Source: Bacillus thuringiensis (GTDB lineage Bacteria > Bacillota > Bacilli > Bacillales > Bacillaceae_G). Taken from it: a stretch of DNA of 64,000 nt. The notes under the pieces are model-generated. The model worked only from the letters and a program-made list of their open reading frames with translations, made no database searches and was not told the DNA's origin. The translations under genes and the position numbers were made by a program. This document shows positions 36,746 to 45,752 of this stretch, piece after piece; within the stretch, counting starts at the first letter, position 1; every line of letters begins with the position of its first letter. The stretch is from NCBI RefSeq assembly GCF_014932895.1, contig NZ_JACYOF010000004.1:248001-312000 (forward strand), written 5' to 3'.

Positions 36746-37657
36746 ATGCATAATAAAAAATGGGATTTTCGAATTATATGTGCTCACGCTTTTACGATTT
36801 TTATATGGGGAACTGCTTTTCCAGCGATTCGTATGGGACTTGAATCTTACACGCCTGAACATCTTACTTTACTACGATTGTTAATCGCAACTATCATACT
36901 TCTTTTATTTTCGTTTATATATAAATTACGTTTACCTGACTTAAAAGATATTCCAGTAATTTTTATATTTGGTGCTTTAGGATTTACTATTTATCATATC
37001 GCATTAAACTATGGTGAAAAAACTGTAAATGCTGGATCTGCAAGTTTAATTGTTTCAGTCACTCCTATAGTAACAGCAATTCTTGCATCTGTTTTTATGA
37101 ATGAAAAAATAAAATTAAATGGCTGGATCGGTGGTGTAATTAGTTTTGTAGGAGTTGCTTTCATATCATTAAGTCAAGGAGATTCTATTCAATTGAATAG
37201 TGGAGGATTATTTATATTATTAGCAGCGGTTTCAGAAAGTATATTTTTTGTTTTTCAAAGGTCGTATTTAAAAAAATATGGTTTCTTGCCATTTACGATA
37301 TATACAATTTTGTCTAGTACTGTAAGTATGCTAATTTTTTCACCAGGAATTTATCAAGAAATTATAGCAGCCCCAATTGAAGTGAATTTAAGTGTTATAT
37401 ATTTAGGCGTATTTCCAACAGTACTCCCTTATATTGCATTGGCATATATTATATCTCATGCTGGTGCTTCTGAAGCAACAAGTTCTCTATATTTAACGCC
37501 AGTAACTGCGTGTTTTATCGCTTGGATATGGTTAGGAGAAGTGCCAACTTTTATTTCGGTAATTGGAGGGGGAATTACTATACTCGGAGTTTTAATTGCA
37601 CATTTAACAATTAAAAAAGAAATTGAAAGTGAAAAGTACTGCAATACGGTTAGGTAG
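36746..37657 (+). CDS. EamA/DMT-family transporter
   Basis: Drug/metabolite transporter superfamily permease (303 residues) with ten predicted helices in two EamA repeats. The first begins FTIFIWGTAFPAIRMGLE and the second LAAVSESIFFVFQRSYL. The conserved EKTVNAGSASLIVSVTPIVTAI block fits the first repeat's end. RBS AGGAGGAG. Divergent from a MocR regulator, which suggests control by a PLP-related or amino-acid signal and transport of such a compound. The substrate is inferred only. Confidence 0.88.
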   Translation: MHNKKWDFRIICAHAFTIFIWGTAFPAIRMGLESYTPEHLTLLRLLIATIILLLFSFIYKLRLPDLKDIPVIFIFGALGFTIYHIALNYGEKTVNAGSASLIVSVTPIVTAILASVFMNEKIKLNGWIGGVISFVGVAFISLSQGDSIQLNSGGLFILLAAVSESIFFVFQRSYLKKYGFLPFTIYTILSSTVSMLIFSPGIYQEIIAAPIEVNLSVIYLGVFPTVLPYIALAYIISHAGASEATSSLYLTPVTACFIAWIWLGEVPTFISVIGGGITILGVLIAHLTIKKEIESEKYCNTVR

Positions 37658-37705
37658 ATTTGTTAGTATTTGCAAGAGGTTTAATTGAACCATTTTCATT
37701 TGAGT

Positions 37706-37736
37706 AAGAACTAGTTTGATGCTAGTTCTTTTTATT
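37706..37736 (+). terminator. Terminator after EamA gene
   Basis: AAGAACTAG TTTGATG CTAGTTCTTTTT. Confidence 0.85.
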
Positions 37737-37843
37737 AATACAATGCTCACTATCAATATTCGTATAAAATTATATAGTTTAATTTTATTTTTACATATAC
37801 ATAATTATCATCGTCTATTTTCCCTATGAGAGGAGAGCATCTT

Positions 37844-38691
37844 TTGGAAAAAGTATTAATTTTCGGAGACCCAGGAATCGATGACTCATTTGCCATTATG
37901 TATGGTTTACTGCATCCTGAAATTGAAATTGTCGGTATTGTAACGGGATATGGAAATGTTCAGCATACTCATGCCGTACATAATGCTGCGTATATTTTAC
38001 AGTTAGCAAATAGACAAGATGTGCCTGTGATTAGCGGTGCAACAAAACCCTTACAGAAGAAATTACAACGTATTATCCTGAAACTCATGGTCCAGAAGGA
38101 TTGGGACCCATCCATGTACCAGAAAGTGTGTTATCCATTCCAATATACAATTTTGGGAGTATTGCTGTGATTCTTGTTAAGTATGGAAAAGAGTTAACGA
38201 TTGTCGATGTAGGACGGTCTACATCATTAACGATTGCTTTTAATTTATGGAATGAATTAATGTTACATGTAAAAGGAATATATTTCATGGGTGGTGTCTT
38301 TTTAGAAGCAGGGAATGTTACTCCATTGGCAGAGGCAAACGTATACGGTGATCCTATAGCTAGTAAAATTGTTTTTAAGCAGTCTAGAAATTTATCCATA
38401 TTCCCTTTAAACGTAACGAACAAAGCTGTTTTAACACCAGATGTATTTAACTATATTCAATCTAATACAAAGAATTCATTCCATACGATAATAAAACCAA
38501 TGTATGACTACTATTTATCCGAATACCAAAAACTCAATCCATTTATTGAAGGACCATTGTTACATGATGTACTCGCTATAAGTGGACTTGTTTGCCGATT
38601 TTCGTCATAGCTCAAAATCTGAAGGACCCGAATAGCTTTAGATGTAGATGCAGAAAAATTTATTCAAGATTTTATAAAAATAATGTTATAA
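37844..38691 (+). pseudogene. Inosine-uridine nucleoside hydrolase, frameshifted
   Basis: Nucleoside hydrolase (IUNH) homologue. It starts at TTG 37844 behind AGGAGAG with VLIFGDPGIDDSFAIMYGL, the DxDxxxDD-like calcium site (first Asp pair partly altered). Near 38050 the frame breaks: the in-frame reading KPLQKKLQ should be KPLTEEITTYYPETHGPEGLG, which appears after a one-base shift. The second part then runs through KGIYFMGGVF and EANVYGDPIASKIVF. Near 38608 there is a stop and further shift, and the true C terminus (ALDVDAEKFIQDFIKIML) ends at 38691. At least two lesions, so the gene is inactive. Confidence 0.88.
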
Positions 38692-38767
38692 ATCGCTGTC
38701 GAAAAAGGGAATTATTTCACCATGTTGAATATAAAAATACATCCTCTTTATAAAGGAGCTTAAAATA

Positions 38768-39226
38768 TTGAATGTCCAGTTAAAGGTTGTTACAAGAGAA
38801 AATTGGGAAGACGCACTAAAGTTGCAAGTTAAAGAAAATCAAATGAAATTTGTTCCATCTGTAGCGGTTTCACTTGCTAAAGTATATATAAAACCAGATG
38901 GCGAGAATGTAGGGTATATACCATTTGCTATATATGATGGTGATCTTATGGTTGGTTTTATTATGCACGCTTATATAAGAGAGACATCAGACATGTATTG
39001 GATTAACGGATTTATCATTGACCAAAAGCAACAAGGAAATGGTTATGGTAAAGCAGCATTAAAGGAAATCATTCATACAATACAAAATAGATTTAAAGAG
39101 TGTAAAGAAATTAGATTAACTGTACATAAAGATAACATCTCTGCAAAGAAATTGTATGAACGTTATGGTTTTCAACCATTAGGGCACGATTATGATGGTG
39201 AGCAAGTATATCGTTTATTAGTTTAA
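38768..39226 (+). CDS. GNAT acetyltransferase (BltD/PaiA-like)
   Basis: GNAT-family enzyme (152 residues) resembling Bacillus spermidine/spermine acetyltransferases BltD and PaiA. Features are VSLAKVYIKPDGENVGYIPFAIYDGDLMVGF, motif A DQKQQGNGYGKAALKEII and motif B NISAKKLYERYGFQPLG. Starts at TTG 38768 after AAAGGAG. Polyamine specificity is a guess based on the opening and overall length. It is followed after 30 bases by a NIF3/YqfO-like gene. Confidence 0.82.
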   Translation: MNVQLKVVTRENWEDALKLQVKENQMKFVPSVAVSLAKVYIKPDGENVGYIPFAIYDGDLMVGFIMHAYIRETSDMYWINGFIIDQKQQGNGYGKAALKEIIHTIQNRFKECKEIRLTVHKDNISAKKLYERYGFQPLGHDYDGEQVYRLLV

Positions 39227-39256
39227 TTTTTATTAAGTAAAGGTGTGAAATGAAAT

Positions 39257-39595
39257 ATGCAATTTACAGAAGTAAAAATCGAAGTGTTTATTCCCGAAGA
39301 ATACATTGTATTATTACGAGATGAATTAAATGAAATTGGCGCTTGCAGAACCGGGAATTATGACCATTGTCTTTCCTATAGTTCTGTTAAAGGGTACTGG
39401 AGACCATTAGCCGAGGCATCACCTTTTAATGGGGAGATTGGTCAAATATGTGAAGGGCAAGAATATAAAATTGAAATAAAGTGTAAACGAGAACTTGTAA
39501 AACGTGCTCTTGAAGTCATTAATGAAATCCATCCGTATGAAACACCTATGATCTATATTATCCCGATATTGAATGACTATTTTGAGCAAGTATAG
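39257..39595 (+). CDS. YqfO/NIF3-type PII-like domain protein
   Basis: Small cytoplasmic protein (112 residues) that corresponds to the PII/CutA-like insert domain found inside YqfO (NIF3 family). Key features are VKIEVFIPEEYIVLLRDELNEIGACR, the NYDHCLSYSSVKGYWRP loop and HPYETPMIYIIPI at the end. It stands alone, without the NIF3 halves. RBS is weak (AGGTGTGAAATGAA). Metal or ligand binding is possible but unproved. Confidence 0.72.
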   Translation: MQFTEVKIEVFIPEEYIVLLRDELNEIGACRTGNYDHCLSYSSVKGYWRPLAEASPFNGEIGQICEGQEYKIEIKCKRELVKRALEVINEIHPYETPMIYIIPILNDYFEQV

Positions 39596-39620
39596 ATTGA
39601 ATGACTAGGAGGAATATCCA

Positions 39621-40067
39621 TTGAAAAGTAAATTCCACCATATTGTACGAGCCGTCATGATAAAAGATGAAAAAATACTAGTTGCAGAATACATAGGACA
39701 TCACTATTTTTTACCTGGTGGTCATGTTGAAATCGGGGAATCTGCAGAGAACGCATTAATAAGAGAGCTACGAGAAGAACTAGGAGTAAACTGTAGTATA
39801 AAACAATTTTTAGGAGTCATAGAAAATCAATGGCAAGATAAAGAAGTGCTTCATCATGAAATTAACCACATTTTTGAAGTAGATTCACAAGAGTTGTGTG
39901 TCGATTTAACACCCAAGTCTAGAGAGTCTCATTTAGCGTTTCACTGGATAGATTATAGTAAAGAGGCTTTAAATATTTATAAAATTATGCCGATGCCTTC
40001 AGTTAAAGAGTTACTAGAAAGAAAATTAAGTGATGAACTATTAAATTGTTGGATTAGCAATTTTTAA
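39621..40067 (+). CDS. Nudix hydrolase
   Basis: Nudix-family pyrophosphohydrolase (148 residues). The Nudix box is complete: GHVEIGESAENALIRELREELGV (Gx5Ex7REUxEExGU). The start LRAVMIKDEKILVAE-like strand (HHIVRAVMIKDEK) is normal for the family. TTG start behind AGGAGGAA. It follows the YqfO-like gene by 25 bases, so a small operon with the GNAT gene is likely. The substrate cannot be predicted. Confidence 0.9.
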   Translation: MKSKFHHIVRAVMIKDEKILVAEYIGHHYFLPGGHVEIGESAENALIRELREELGVNCSIKQFLGVIENQWQDKEVLHHEINHIFEVDSQELCVDLTPKSRESHLAFHWIDYSKEALNIYKIMPMPSVKELLERKLSDELLNCWISNF

Positions 40068-40266
40068 GTCACTCTATTTATAGTAAATACGTCCATCGAA
40101 AGGATAAAAAGAAAATAGGCTAAAAAACAAGGTACATAACCTAATGTAAAGTCATATTTTGTTGATGTACGCATTTAGTCTATAGCCTTGTTTCTATCTT
40201 ATTTACAAAAATATATAAACTTTAAAATTTGGACGGAATTTATATTTATAAATGGAGGGTTTCGAA

Positions 40267-40527
40267 ATGAATCAATTTCAACATGAACTACAATCGTTAA
40301 ACCTTAATGATTATCAATCTGGTAATGTTGTGTATTGGGATCAACAACAACAAAATCAATATCCATATTACTTCATTCAAGACGATGCGCGTCGTTGTGG
40401 CGGATGCGGTGGACGCTGCGGTGGATGTGGAGGCAGATGTGGCGGTTGTGCAGGTCGTTGCGGCGGGTGTGTCGGTTGCGCTGGATGTTTCGGTTGTTTT
40501 AATTGCTGGAACTGGTGGATCATTTAA
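40267..40527 (+). CDS. Heterocycloanthracin/sonorensin-type bacteriocin precursor
   Basis: Ribosomal peptide precursor of 86 residues. A Gln/Asn/Tyr-rich leader (MNQFQHELQSLNLNDYQSG...) is followed from residue 44 by a core of 12 cysteines: three heptads CGGC-xx-R, then CxxC steps, then WNWWII. This is the layout of heterocycloanthracin-type thiazole-forming (TOMM) precursors described in B. anthracis/B. cereus. I chose ATG 40267 behind GGAGGG. No YcaO, docking, dehydrogenase or export gene is present in this window, which agrees with my recollection that this precursor is encoded away from its maturation genes. Confidence 0.85.
   Translation: MNQFQHELQSLNLNDYQSGNVVYWDQQQQNQYPYYFIQDDARRCGGCGGRCGGCGGRCGGCAGRCGGCVGCAGCFGCFNCWNWWII
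40396..40458 (+). repeat. 21-bp tandem repeat encoding Cys-Gly-Gly-Cys heptads
   Basis: Three consecutive units of 21 bases encode CGGCGGR, CGGCGGR and CGGCAGR inside the bacteriocin core, with a partial fourth unit after. The units have diverged at third positions. Local G+C is far above the window background. Confidence 0.8.
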
Positions 40528-40631
40528 GTATAGAAAATCAATAATATTTTACATGGAAGAAAGGTGTGAATACTATTTTTATACTTTTCTTTCATGTTGT
40601 AATTTTTTATAAGGTTAAGGGGGGGATTTAT

Positions 40632-41660
40632 TTGTATACATACGAAAAGTTGATTTCTTGGGTAGAGAATATAAAAGAAAAAAATCATAGTTCTGCAACA
40701 GCGCTTTGCATTATAAAAGATAACAAAATCGTACTGGAGCATTATAGTGGATACCATTCCAATACATTTACTAGTAAAAAAGTAACAGCATCTTCACAGT
40801 TCCAAGTTGCTTCCGCGAGAAAAAGTTATTTAGGATTAATGATAGCGTATGCGCTTTATGAGGGAAAAATAAACTCTATTGATGATGAGGCGATAAAGTA
40901 TTTTAAAGACTTCGATCCTTTATTACTCGGTAAAACAACGATAAGACATTTAGTAACTCATTCACATGGACTAGGAGAAACGGATGACGGTACAATTTTC
41001 CGTGAATTTGAACCTGGACAAGCTTGGGCGTATAGAGATATTAACGTGCGAATGATGACACGTCTTATTTATCAGCTATATGACAAAAGTTTTCCTGAAT
41101 TGTTAAAAGAGCGTGTATTTAAACCTGCTAATTTCCAAGAAACAGGATGGAGAATTCAGAAAGATGAAAATTTAGTTAAAGTTGTAGGTAATCCAAATGA
41201 AGACGCGATAAGTGAACTTGGTTCAGTGGATGACGGTACTGAAAAAAATCTGTTCGTCTCAGCTAGAGAATTTGCTTATTGGGGTAACCTTCATTTAAAT
41301 CAAGGAATAATAAATGGTAAACAAATTGTTCCAAAAAAAGTTTTTGAAATTGCTACGAGTTTGCAAAGTCCGGCGTATAAAAATAATGACCTGCCACGAA
41401 ATGGGGTATTTTGGTTCGTTCAAAATGAACCTGCACGATTAAGTGAACTTGGTGAACGCGTTCCAAAAGGGTCATATCAAATATTAGGAATCACTGGACC
41501 AACCATTTTAGTAATTCCTAAATATAATGTAGTTGTTGCAAAAATGTATAATAAAAGATACAACTATGGCGGTGATAATTACTTATATTATTTACGTGAA
41601 TTTAGCAATTTAGTCACAGATACATTTGGCAGCAGTAAAAATAAAACGATTAGGGCATAA
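40632..41660 (+). CDS. Serine hydrolase, beta-lactamase class C family
   Basis: Penicillin-binding-protein-like serine hydrolase (342 residues) of the class C beta-lactamase family. SxxK is SARKSYLG. The second motif region reads WAYRDINVRMM, with Tyr but Asp in place of the usual Asn. HSHGLG (TIRHLVTHSHGL) is the conserved structural block. There is no signal peptide, so it is a cytoplasmic esterase, amidase or peptidase rather than a secreted beta-lactamase. I chose TTG 40632 behind a G-rich box (GGGGGGA). It is 105 bases downstream of the bacteriocin precursor; a link is possible but unproved. Confidence 0.82.
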   Translation: MYTYEKLISWVENIKEKNHSSATALCIIKDNKIVLEHYSGYHSNTFTSKKVTASSQFQVASARKSYLGLMIAYALYEGKINSIDDEAIKYFKDFDPLLLGKTTIRHLVTHSHGLGETDDGTIFREFEPGQAWAYRDINVRMMTRLIYQLYDKSFPELLKERVFKPANFQETGWRIQKDENLVKVVGNPNEDAISELGSVDDGTEKNLFVSAREFAYWGNLHLNQGIINGKQIVPKKVFEIATSLQSPAYKNNDLPRNGVFWFVQNEPARLSELGERVPKGSYQILGITGPTILVIPKYNVVVAKMYNKRYNYGGDNYLYYLREFSNLVTDTFGSSKNKTIRA

Positions 41661-41691
41661 TTACTCCTATAACAAAAAGGAGTGAATTCAA

Positions 41692-41835
41692 ATGAAAAAT
41701 AAAATAAGCAAAAATAAAAAAGAAACTATAAAAGATACACTTACAGAACAAAATGCGATTTACAGCGATCCAAAAGATGCAGCTAATATGCAAACTGTAC
41801 CGCAGCCGAAGGATTTTGAGGAAATTGAATATTAA
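41692..41835 (+). CDS. 47-residue hydrophilic protein, unknown
   Basis: A short gene with a good RBS (AAAAGGAGTG) 32 bases after the serine hydrolase. The product has a basic N terminus (MKNKISKNKKETIKD) and an acidic C terminus (QPKDFEEIEY), with NAIYSDPKDAANMQTVPQP in the middle. No membrane segment or Cys. It may be one of the small DUF4021-type Bacillus proteins, but I cannot confirm that. Probably co-transcribed with the serine hydrolase. Confidence 0.65.
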   Translation: MKNKISKNKKETIKDTLTEQNAIYSDPKDAANMQTVPQPKDFEEIEY

Positions 41836-41979
41836 TTTCTTCTCCGACTATTTTATGAAAGAAAGATACGTCTTAAGTCCCATCACATTTTAGAACTCAT
41901 TTGATAATATATATACATAAGCATTTGAAAATGTCTTATCTTAACAAAGCTTTCTTTAAGTAAATCTAATATAACCTGC

Positions 41980-42012
41980 AAAAAGGCACTTCTTAATGAA
42001 GTGTCTTTTTGT
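41980..42012 (+). terminator. Terminator upstream of OFA transporter gene
   Basis: AAAAAGGCACTTC TTAA TGAAGTGTCTTTTT, 145 bases after the 47-residue protein. Confidence 0.85.
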
Positions 42013-42116
42013 GTATATGAACGTAATTTCCATTTTTCGTACTGTATTCTGCATTTTATGATGGATATACTAACTGTAAAATTCATATCTAGATAAAAAA
42101 GAAGGGGACAGTTAGT

Positions 42117-43325
42117 ATGAAACAAACTTCTATAAATCCGCTATTAATTGTTCTAGGTACAATTATTGTTCAAATTGGCCTTGGAACAATTTATACATGG
42201 AGTTTATTTAATCAACCCCTTGTAAGTAAGTTTGGATGGAACCTTAATTCAGTTGCGATAACTTTCTCCATAACAAGTTTTTCTTTATCATTTTCAACCT
42301 TGTTTGCAGCAAAGTTGCAGCAAAAATTAGGACTTCGTAAACTTATCGCTACTGCAGGTATTGTATTGGGACTCGGTTTAATACTCAGTTCACAAGTTTC
42401 TTCATTACCATTACTGTATTTATTAGCTGGTGTTGTTGTTGGTTATGCGGATGGAACAGCTTATATTACGTCACTATCTAATTTAATTAAATGGTTTCCA
42501 AATCGTAAAGGGCTTATTTCTGGTATATCTGTTTCAGCATATGGAATGGGTAGTTTAATTTTTAGATATATAAACGGAAATCTTATTGATACTCTTGGTG
42601 TGTCACAAGCATTTTTATATTGGGGCATTATCGTCTTACTTTTAGTATTGATCGGATCGTTCTTCTTACGTGAAGCGATTGTAAGTAATACCGTAACTGA
42701 AACATTACACAATGACTATACTCCTCGTGAAATGATGCGAACGAAACAAGTGTATCTATTGTTTTTCATGTTATTTACATCGTGTATGGGTGGTCTGTAT
42801 TTAATCAGTATGGTAAAAGATATCGGGGTACAACTTGTTGGACTTAGCGCAGCAACTGCTGCTAACGCCGTCGCAATGATTGCAATCTTTAATACAGTAG
42901 GCAGAATCATTCTTGGAACGTTATCAGATAAAATTGGTCGAATGAAAATTGTCTCTGCAACGTTTATTATTATTGGAGTGTCCGTCTTTACTCTTAGTTT
43001 CATTCCATTAAATTACGGTATTTATTTCGCCTGTGTAGCAAGTGTTGCCTTTTGTTTCGGCGGCAACATTACAATATTTCCAGCTATTGTTGGCGATTTC
43101 TTCGGTTTAAAAAATCATAGTACAAATTACGGAATCGTTTATCAAGGTTTCGGATTTGGTGCACTTGCAGGCTCATTCATTGGAGCACTACTTGGTGGAT
43201 TTCAACCAACCTTCATTACAATTGGTGTATTAAGTATTATATCTTTCGTTATTTCTATTTTAATCCATCCACCAAATGCAGAGAGGAAAAAAGAAATAAA
43301 ACAGTTACACCGAAAAACAGCTTAA
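42117..43325 (+). CDS. OFA-family MFS transporter (oxalate/formate antiporter-like)
   Basis: Major facilitator permease (402 residues, 12 hydrophobic segments) of the OFA family. Diagnostic blocks are QIGLGTIYTWSLFNQPL in TM1, the loop after TM2 (AAKLQQKLGLRKL), and NAVAMIAIFNTVGRIILGTLSDKIGR in the second half. Such carriers move small carboxylates (oxalate, formate, lactate, pyruvate). AAGGGGACAG is the RBS. It is monocistronic with its own terminator. The substrate is not determined. Confidence 0.88.
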   Translation: MKQTSINPLLIVLGTIIVQIGLGTIYTWSLFNQPLVSKFGWNLNSVAITFSITSFSLSFSTLFAAKLQQKLGLRKLIATAGIVLGLGLILSSQVSSLPLLYLLAGVVVGYADGTAYITSLSNLIKWFPNRKGLISGISVSAYGMGSLIFRYINGNLIDTLGVSQAFLYWGIIVLLLVLIGSFFLREAIVSNTVTETLHNDYTPREMMRTKQVYLLFFMLFTSCMGGLYLISMVKDIGVQLVGLSAATAANAVAMIAIFNTVGRIILGTLSDKIGRMKIVSATFIIIGVSVFTLSFIPLNYGIYFACVASVAFCFGGNITIFPAIVGDFFGLKNHSTNYGIVYQGFGFGALAGSFIGALLGGFQPTFITIGVLSIISFVISILIHPPNAERKKEIKQLHRKTA

Positions 43326-43329
43326 TTCT

Positions 43330-43363
43330 AAAAAAGAGTCCTGATGCAAGGACTCTTTTTTAA
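43330..43363 (+). terminator. Terminator after OFA gene
   Basis: AAAAAAGAGTCC TGATGCA GGACTCTTTTTT-type stem. Confidence 0.9.
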
Positions 43364-43480
43364 TACAAAATAATGAAGCCCTTGTCCATCAACTTACTTT
43401 TTTATCAACTGCTATATAAAGAATACAGGATTATACAATTATTAAATGGAATAGATAACATAAAGGAGCGTGAATTTTTT

Positions 43481-43897
43481 ATGAAAATAGTAAAGCAATG
43501 GATACAAAAAGATAGTGATTACATAAGAGAGAAAGTAATTGAATATAACCAAAAACATATTTCGGAGGAAGAAAAAACCCCTTCAGAAAAAGTTAGTTTT
43601 ATAGTAAAAAATGAAAAAGAGGAAATAGTTGGTGGGATAACAGCAATAACATTTTGGCATCATGTGCATGTTGACTTCCTGTGGGTTTCTGATGAATACA
43701 GGCATGAAGGTTATGGAAGTAAATTAATAAATCTTATTGAAGAATTCGCAATTGAAAAAGAATGTAGGCTAATCAACTTAGATACTTTTAGTTTCCAAGC
43801 CCCTGATTTTTATAAAAAGCATGGATATAAGGTAATTGGAGTAAGTGAAGATCATCCAAAAGGACATAATCATTACTATTTAGAAAAAAGATTATAA
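43481..43897 (+). CDS. GNAT-family acetyltransferase
   Basis: Short GNAT enzyme (138 residues). Motif A is SDEYRHEGYGSKLINLIEEFA (R-x-x-G-x-G variant), followed by FQAPDFYKKHGYKVIGV for motif B and YLEKRL at the end. I chose ATG 43481 behind AAAGGAG; the longer frame from 43373 lies outside the conserved domain. Acceptor unknown. Terminator downstream. Confidence 0.85.
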   Translation: MKIVKQWIQKDSDYIREKVIEYNQKHISEEEKTPSEKVSFIVKNEKEEIVGGITAITFWHHVHVDFLWVSDEYRHEGYGSKLINLIEEFAIEKECRLINLDTFSFQAPDFYKKHGYKVIGVSEDHPKGHNHYYLEKRL

Positions 43898-43941
43898 AGT
43901 GTATTGAATTTATAAATGTTAGTATTTAGAATCCACAAAAT

Positions 43942-43988
43942 AAAAAGAGCGTACTTTGAATGATTTTTTTCAAAATACGTTCTTTTTA
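43942..43988 (+). terminator. Terminator after GNAT gene
   Basis: AAAAAGAGCGTACTTTGAA and TTCAAAATACGTTCTTTTT arms, imperfect but long. Confidence 0.75.
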
Positions 43989-44128
43989 ATATGTATCAGT
44001 ATCCTGTTTTATTAGCTATGCAAGTAGGAGATAAACGAAATACGCTACTAATTTTTTCGTAAATCAAAACTAGTTAATGGTAGAATGAAATAAAGACAGA
44101 AAATTCCTATCATTCAAGGGGGATAAAT

Positions 44129-44572
44129 ATGAAAAAAGTTAATGTTACATATGCGCTTTTGTACGACAAAACTAACGAAAAGATCTTAATGGTAAAAAAC
44201 AAAGGGAAAAACGGTTCTTATTACACATTACCAGGTGGTGCAGTTAAATTTGGAGAAACGTTAGAAGAGGCAGTAATTCGGGAAGTGAAAGAAGAAACAG
44301 GGCTACATATATCTGTAAAGGGGATTTGTTCCATAAGCGAAGCCTTTTTCGAGGAGAGAGGCCATCATGCAATTTTCTTTAATTTCTTAGGTGAAATAAT
44401 CGGAGGAGAGACATATATATCCCGGCCAAAAGAAATCGAAGAGATTACTTGGATGGAATTACATATAGCAGCGCCGTATTTACGTATACCAGAACATTTA
44501 CTAGTCATTTTACAAAGAAAAGAAACAGTACCTTACTTTTTTAACGGAACAATCGTTCATCAATCTTCATAA
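44129..44572 (+). CDS. Nudix hydrolase
   Basis: Nudix hydrolase (147 residues) with a complete box: PGGAVKFGETLEEAVIREVKEETGL. MutT-like start VTYALLYDKTNEKILMVKNKG. AAGGGGG is the RBS. The second sliding clamp gene starts 30 bases after its stop, so the two are probably one transcript. That pairing suggests nucleotide-pool sanitising next to a replication factor, but this is inference. Confidence 0.9.
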   Translation: MKKVNVTYALLYDKTNEKILMVKNKGKNGSYYTLPGGAVKFGETLEEAVIREVKEETGLHISVKGICSISEAFFEERGHHAIFFNFLGEIIGGETYISRPKEIEEITWMELHIAAPYLRIPEHLLVILQRKETVPYFFNGTIVHQSS

Positions 44573-44602
44573 AAATATCATTTCATATAAGGTGGGGACA
44601 AA

Positions 44603-45733
44603 ATGGAGTTTATCGTTAATCACAAATATTTCACTCAAGCACTTTCAGAGGTAAGTAAAGCTATATCGACAAAAGCTTTAATTCCTATATTATCTGGCAT
44701 AAAAATAACAGCAGATCAATCTGGAATTACTTTAATCGCAAGTAACTCGAATATTTTTATTGAAAAATTCATCCCTAGGTCAATCGAAGGCGAACAAATT
44801 ACAACTATCTTAAAAGCAGGAACTATTGTTGTGCCCGCAAAATATTTCATTGAAATTATAAAGAAAATGCCAAGTGATATATTAATAAAAAGTAAGAAGG
44901 AGCAAATAATTACCATACAATCAGAAGAAATCACATTAAGCTTAAATGGGTTTCCAGCAGATGAGTTTCCTAATGTGCCACTTATAGACGATCATGCAGA
45001 AATACAAGTAGAAACAGAGCAATTGATTGAAGGGTTTAAACAAACTGTCTTTGCAGTAGCTAAAAATGAATCTAGACCTATTCTTACTGGAGTACATATA
45101 GAGTTAGATAATACTAAATTAATTTGCGCTGCAACTGACTCACATAGACTCGCTATACGTGAAACGCTAATTTCTTCAGATGCAAAAGCAAATTGTATAG
45201 TACCAAGTGCAACTATAAGTGAACTTTTAAAACTAATGAACAGTAATTCGGAATACGTATATATATATCTTTCAGAGAGTCACATTATTTTTACATTTGG
45301 CACAACTACGTTATATTCAAGATTAATCGAAGGGAAATATCCTAATATATCTGGGCTAATTCCAAATGAATTTCAAACGGTTATTAACATAGATCGCAAA
45401 AAGATTTTACAAGGGGTAGATCGATCAAGTTTATTAGCAAGTGAATGGGCAAATAACAACGTCAATTTAGAAATCATCAACGAATCCACAATTAAAATTT
45501 CTTCTAACGCTTCTCAGATTGGTAAAATATCTGAGACACAACAAATAGATGTGGTTCAAGGTAAAAAACAATTAAATATATCTTTCGATGGGCGATTTAT
45601 GGTTGACGCTTTAAGGGCAATAAAAGAAGAAACGGTTACTTTAAGTTTTGGTGGTTCTATGAAACCAATATTAATTGAAGCAGGAGAGCAATCTGCAGCA
45701 GTACATCTTATATCGCCAGTGAGAGCTTATTAA
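44603..45733 (+). CDS. DNA polymerase III beta clamp paralogue (second DnaN)
   Basis: Beta sliding clamp homologue, full length at 376 residues, with the three-fold DnaN domain layout. Recognisable blocks are IPILSGIKI, FPADEFPNVP (domain 1 end), ESRPILTGVHIELDN with ATDSHRLAIRE (domain 2) and the C-terminal hydrophobic end (PILIEAGEQSAAVHLISPVRAY, ending VRAY rather than the usual PVRT/PMRL). The main dnaN of Bacillus lies next to dnaA at the origin, which is not the context here. RBS AAGGTGGGG. A Nudix gene precedes it and a Nudix remnant follows. Confidence 0.92.
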   Translation: MEFIVNHKYFTQALSEVSKAISTKALIPILSGIKITADQSGITLIASNSNIFIEKFIPRSIEGEQITTILKAGTIVVPAKYFIEIIKKMPSDILIKSKKEQIITIQSEEITLSLNGFPADEFPNVPLIDDHAEIQVETEQLIEGFKQTVFAVAKNESRPILTGVHIELDNTKLICAATDSHRLAIRETLISSDAKANCIVPSATISELLKLMNSNSEYVYIYLSESHIIFTFGTTTLYSRLIEGKYPNISGLIPNEFQTVINIDRKKILQGVDRSSLLASEWANNNVNLEIINESTIKISSNASQIGKISETQQIDVVQGKKQLNISFDGRFMVDALRAIKEETVTLSFGGSMKPILIEAGEQSAAVHLISPVRAY

Positions 45734-45752
45734 GGATAAAGAAAGAAATCAA

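Noticed and set aside
40068-40266. Inverted AAACAAGG / CCTTGTTT in the gap before the bacteriocin gene
   Set aside because: Arms are 8 bases and separated by about 60 bases without T-run; too weak for a terminator or riboswitch call.
40307-40612. Ala/Val/Asp-rich frame overlapping the bacteriocin precursor
   Set aside because: It is the +1 frame of the Cys-Gly repeat; composition is an artefact of the repeat.
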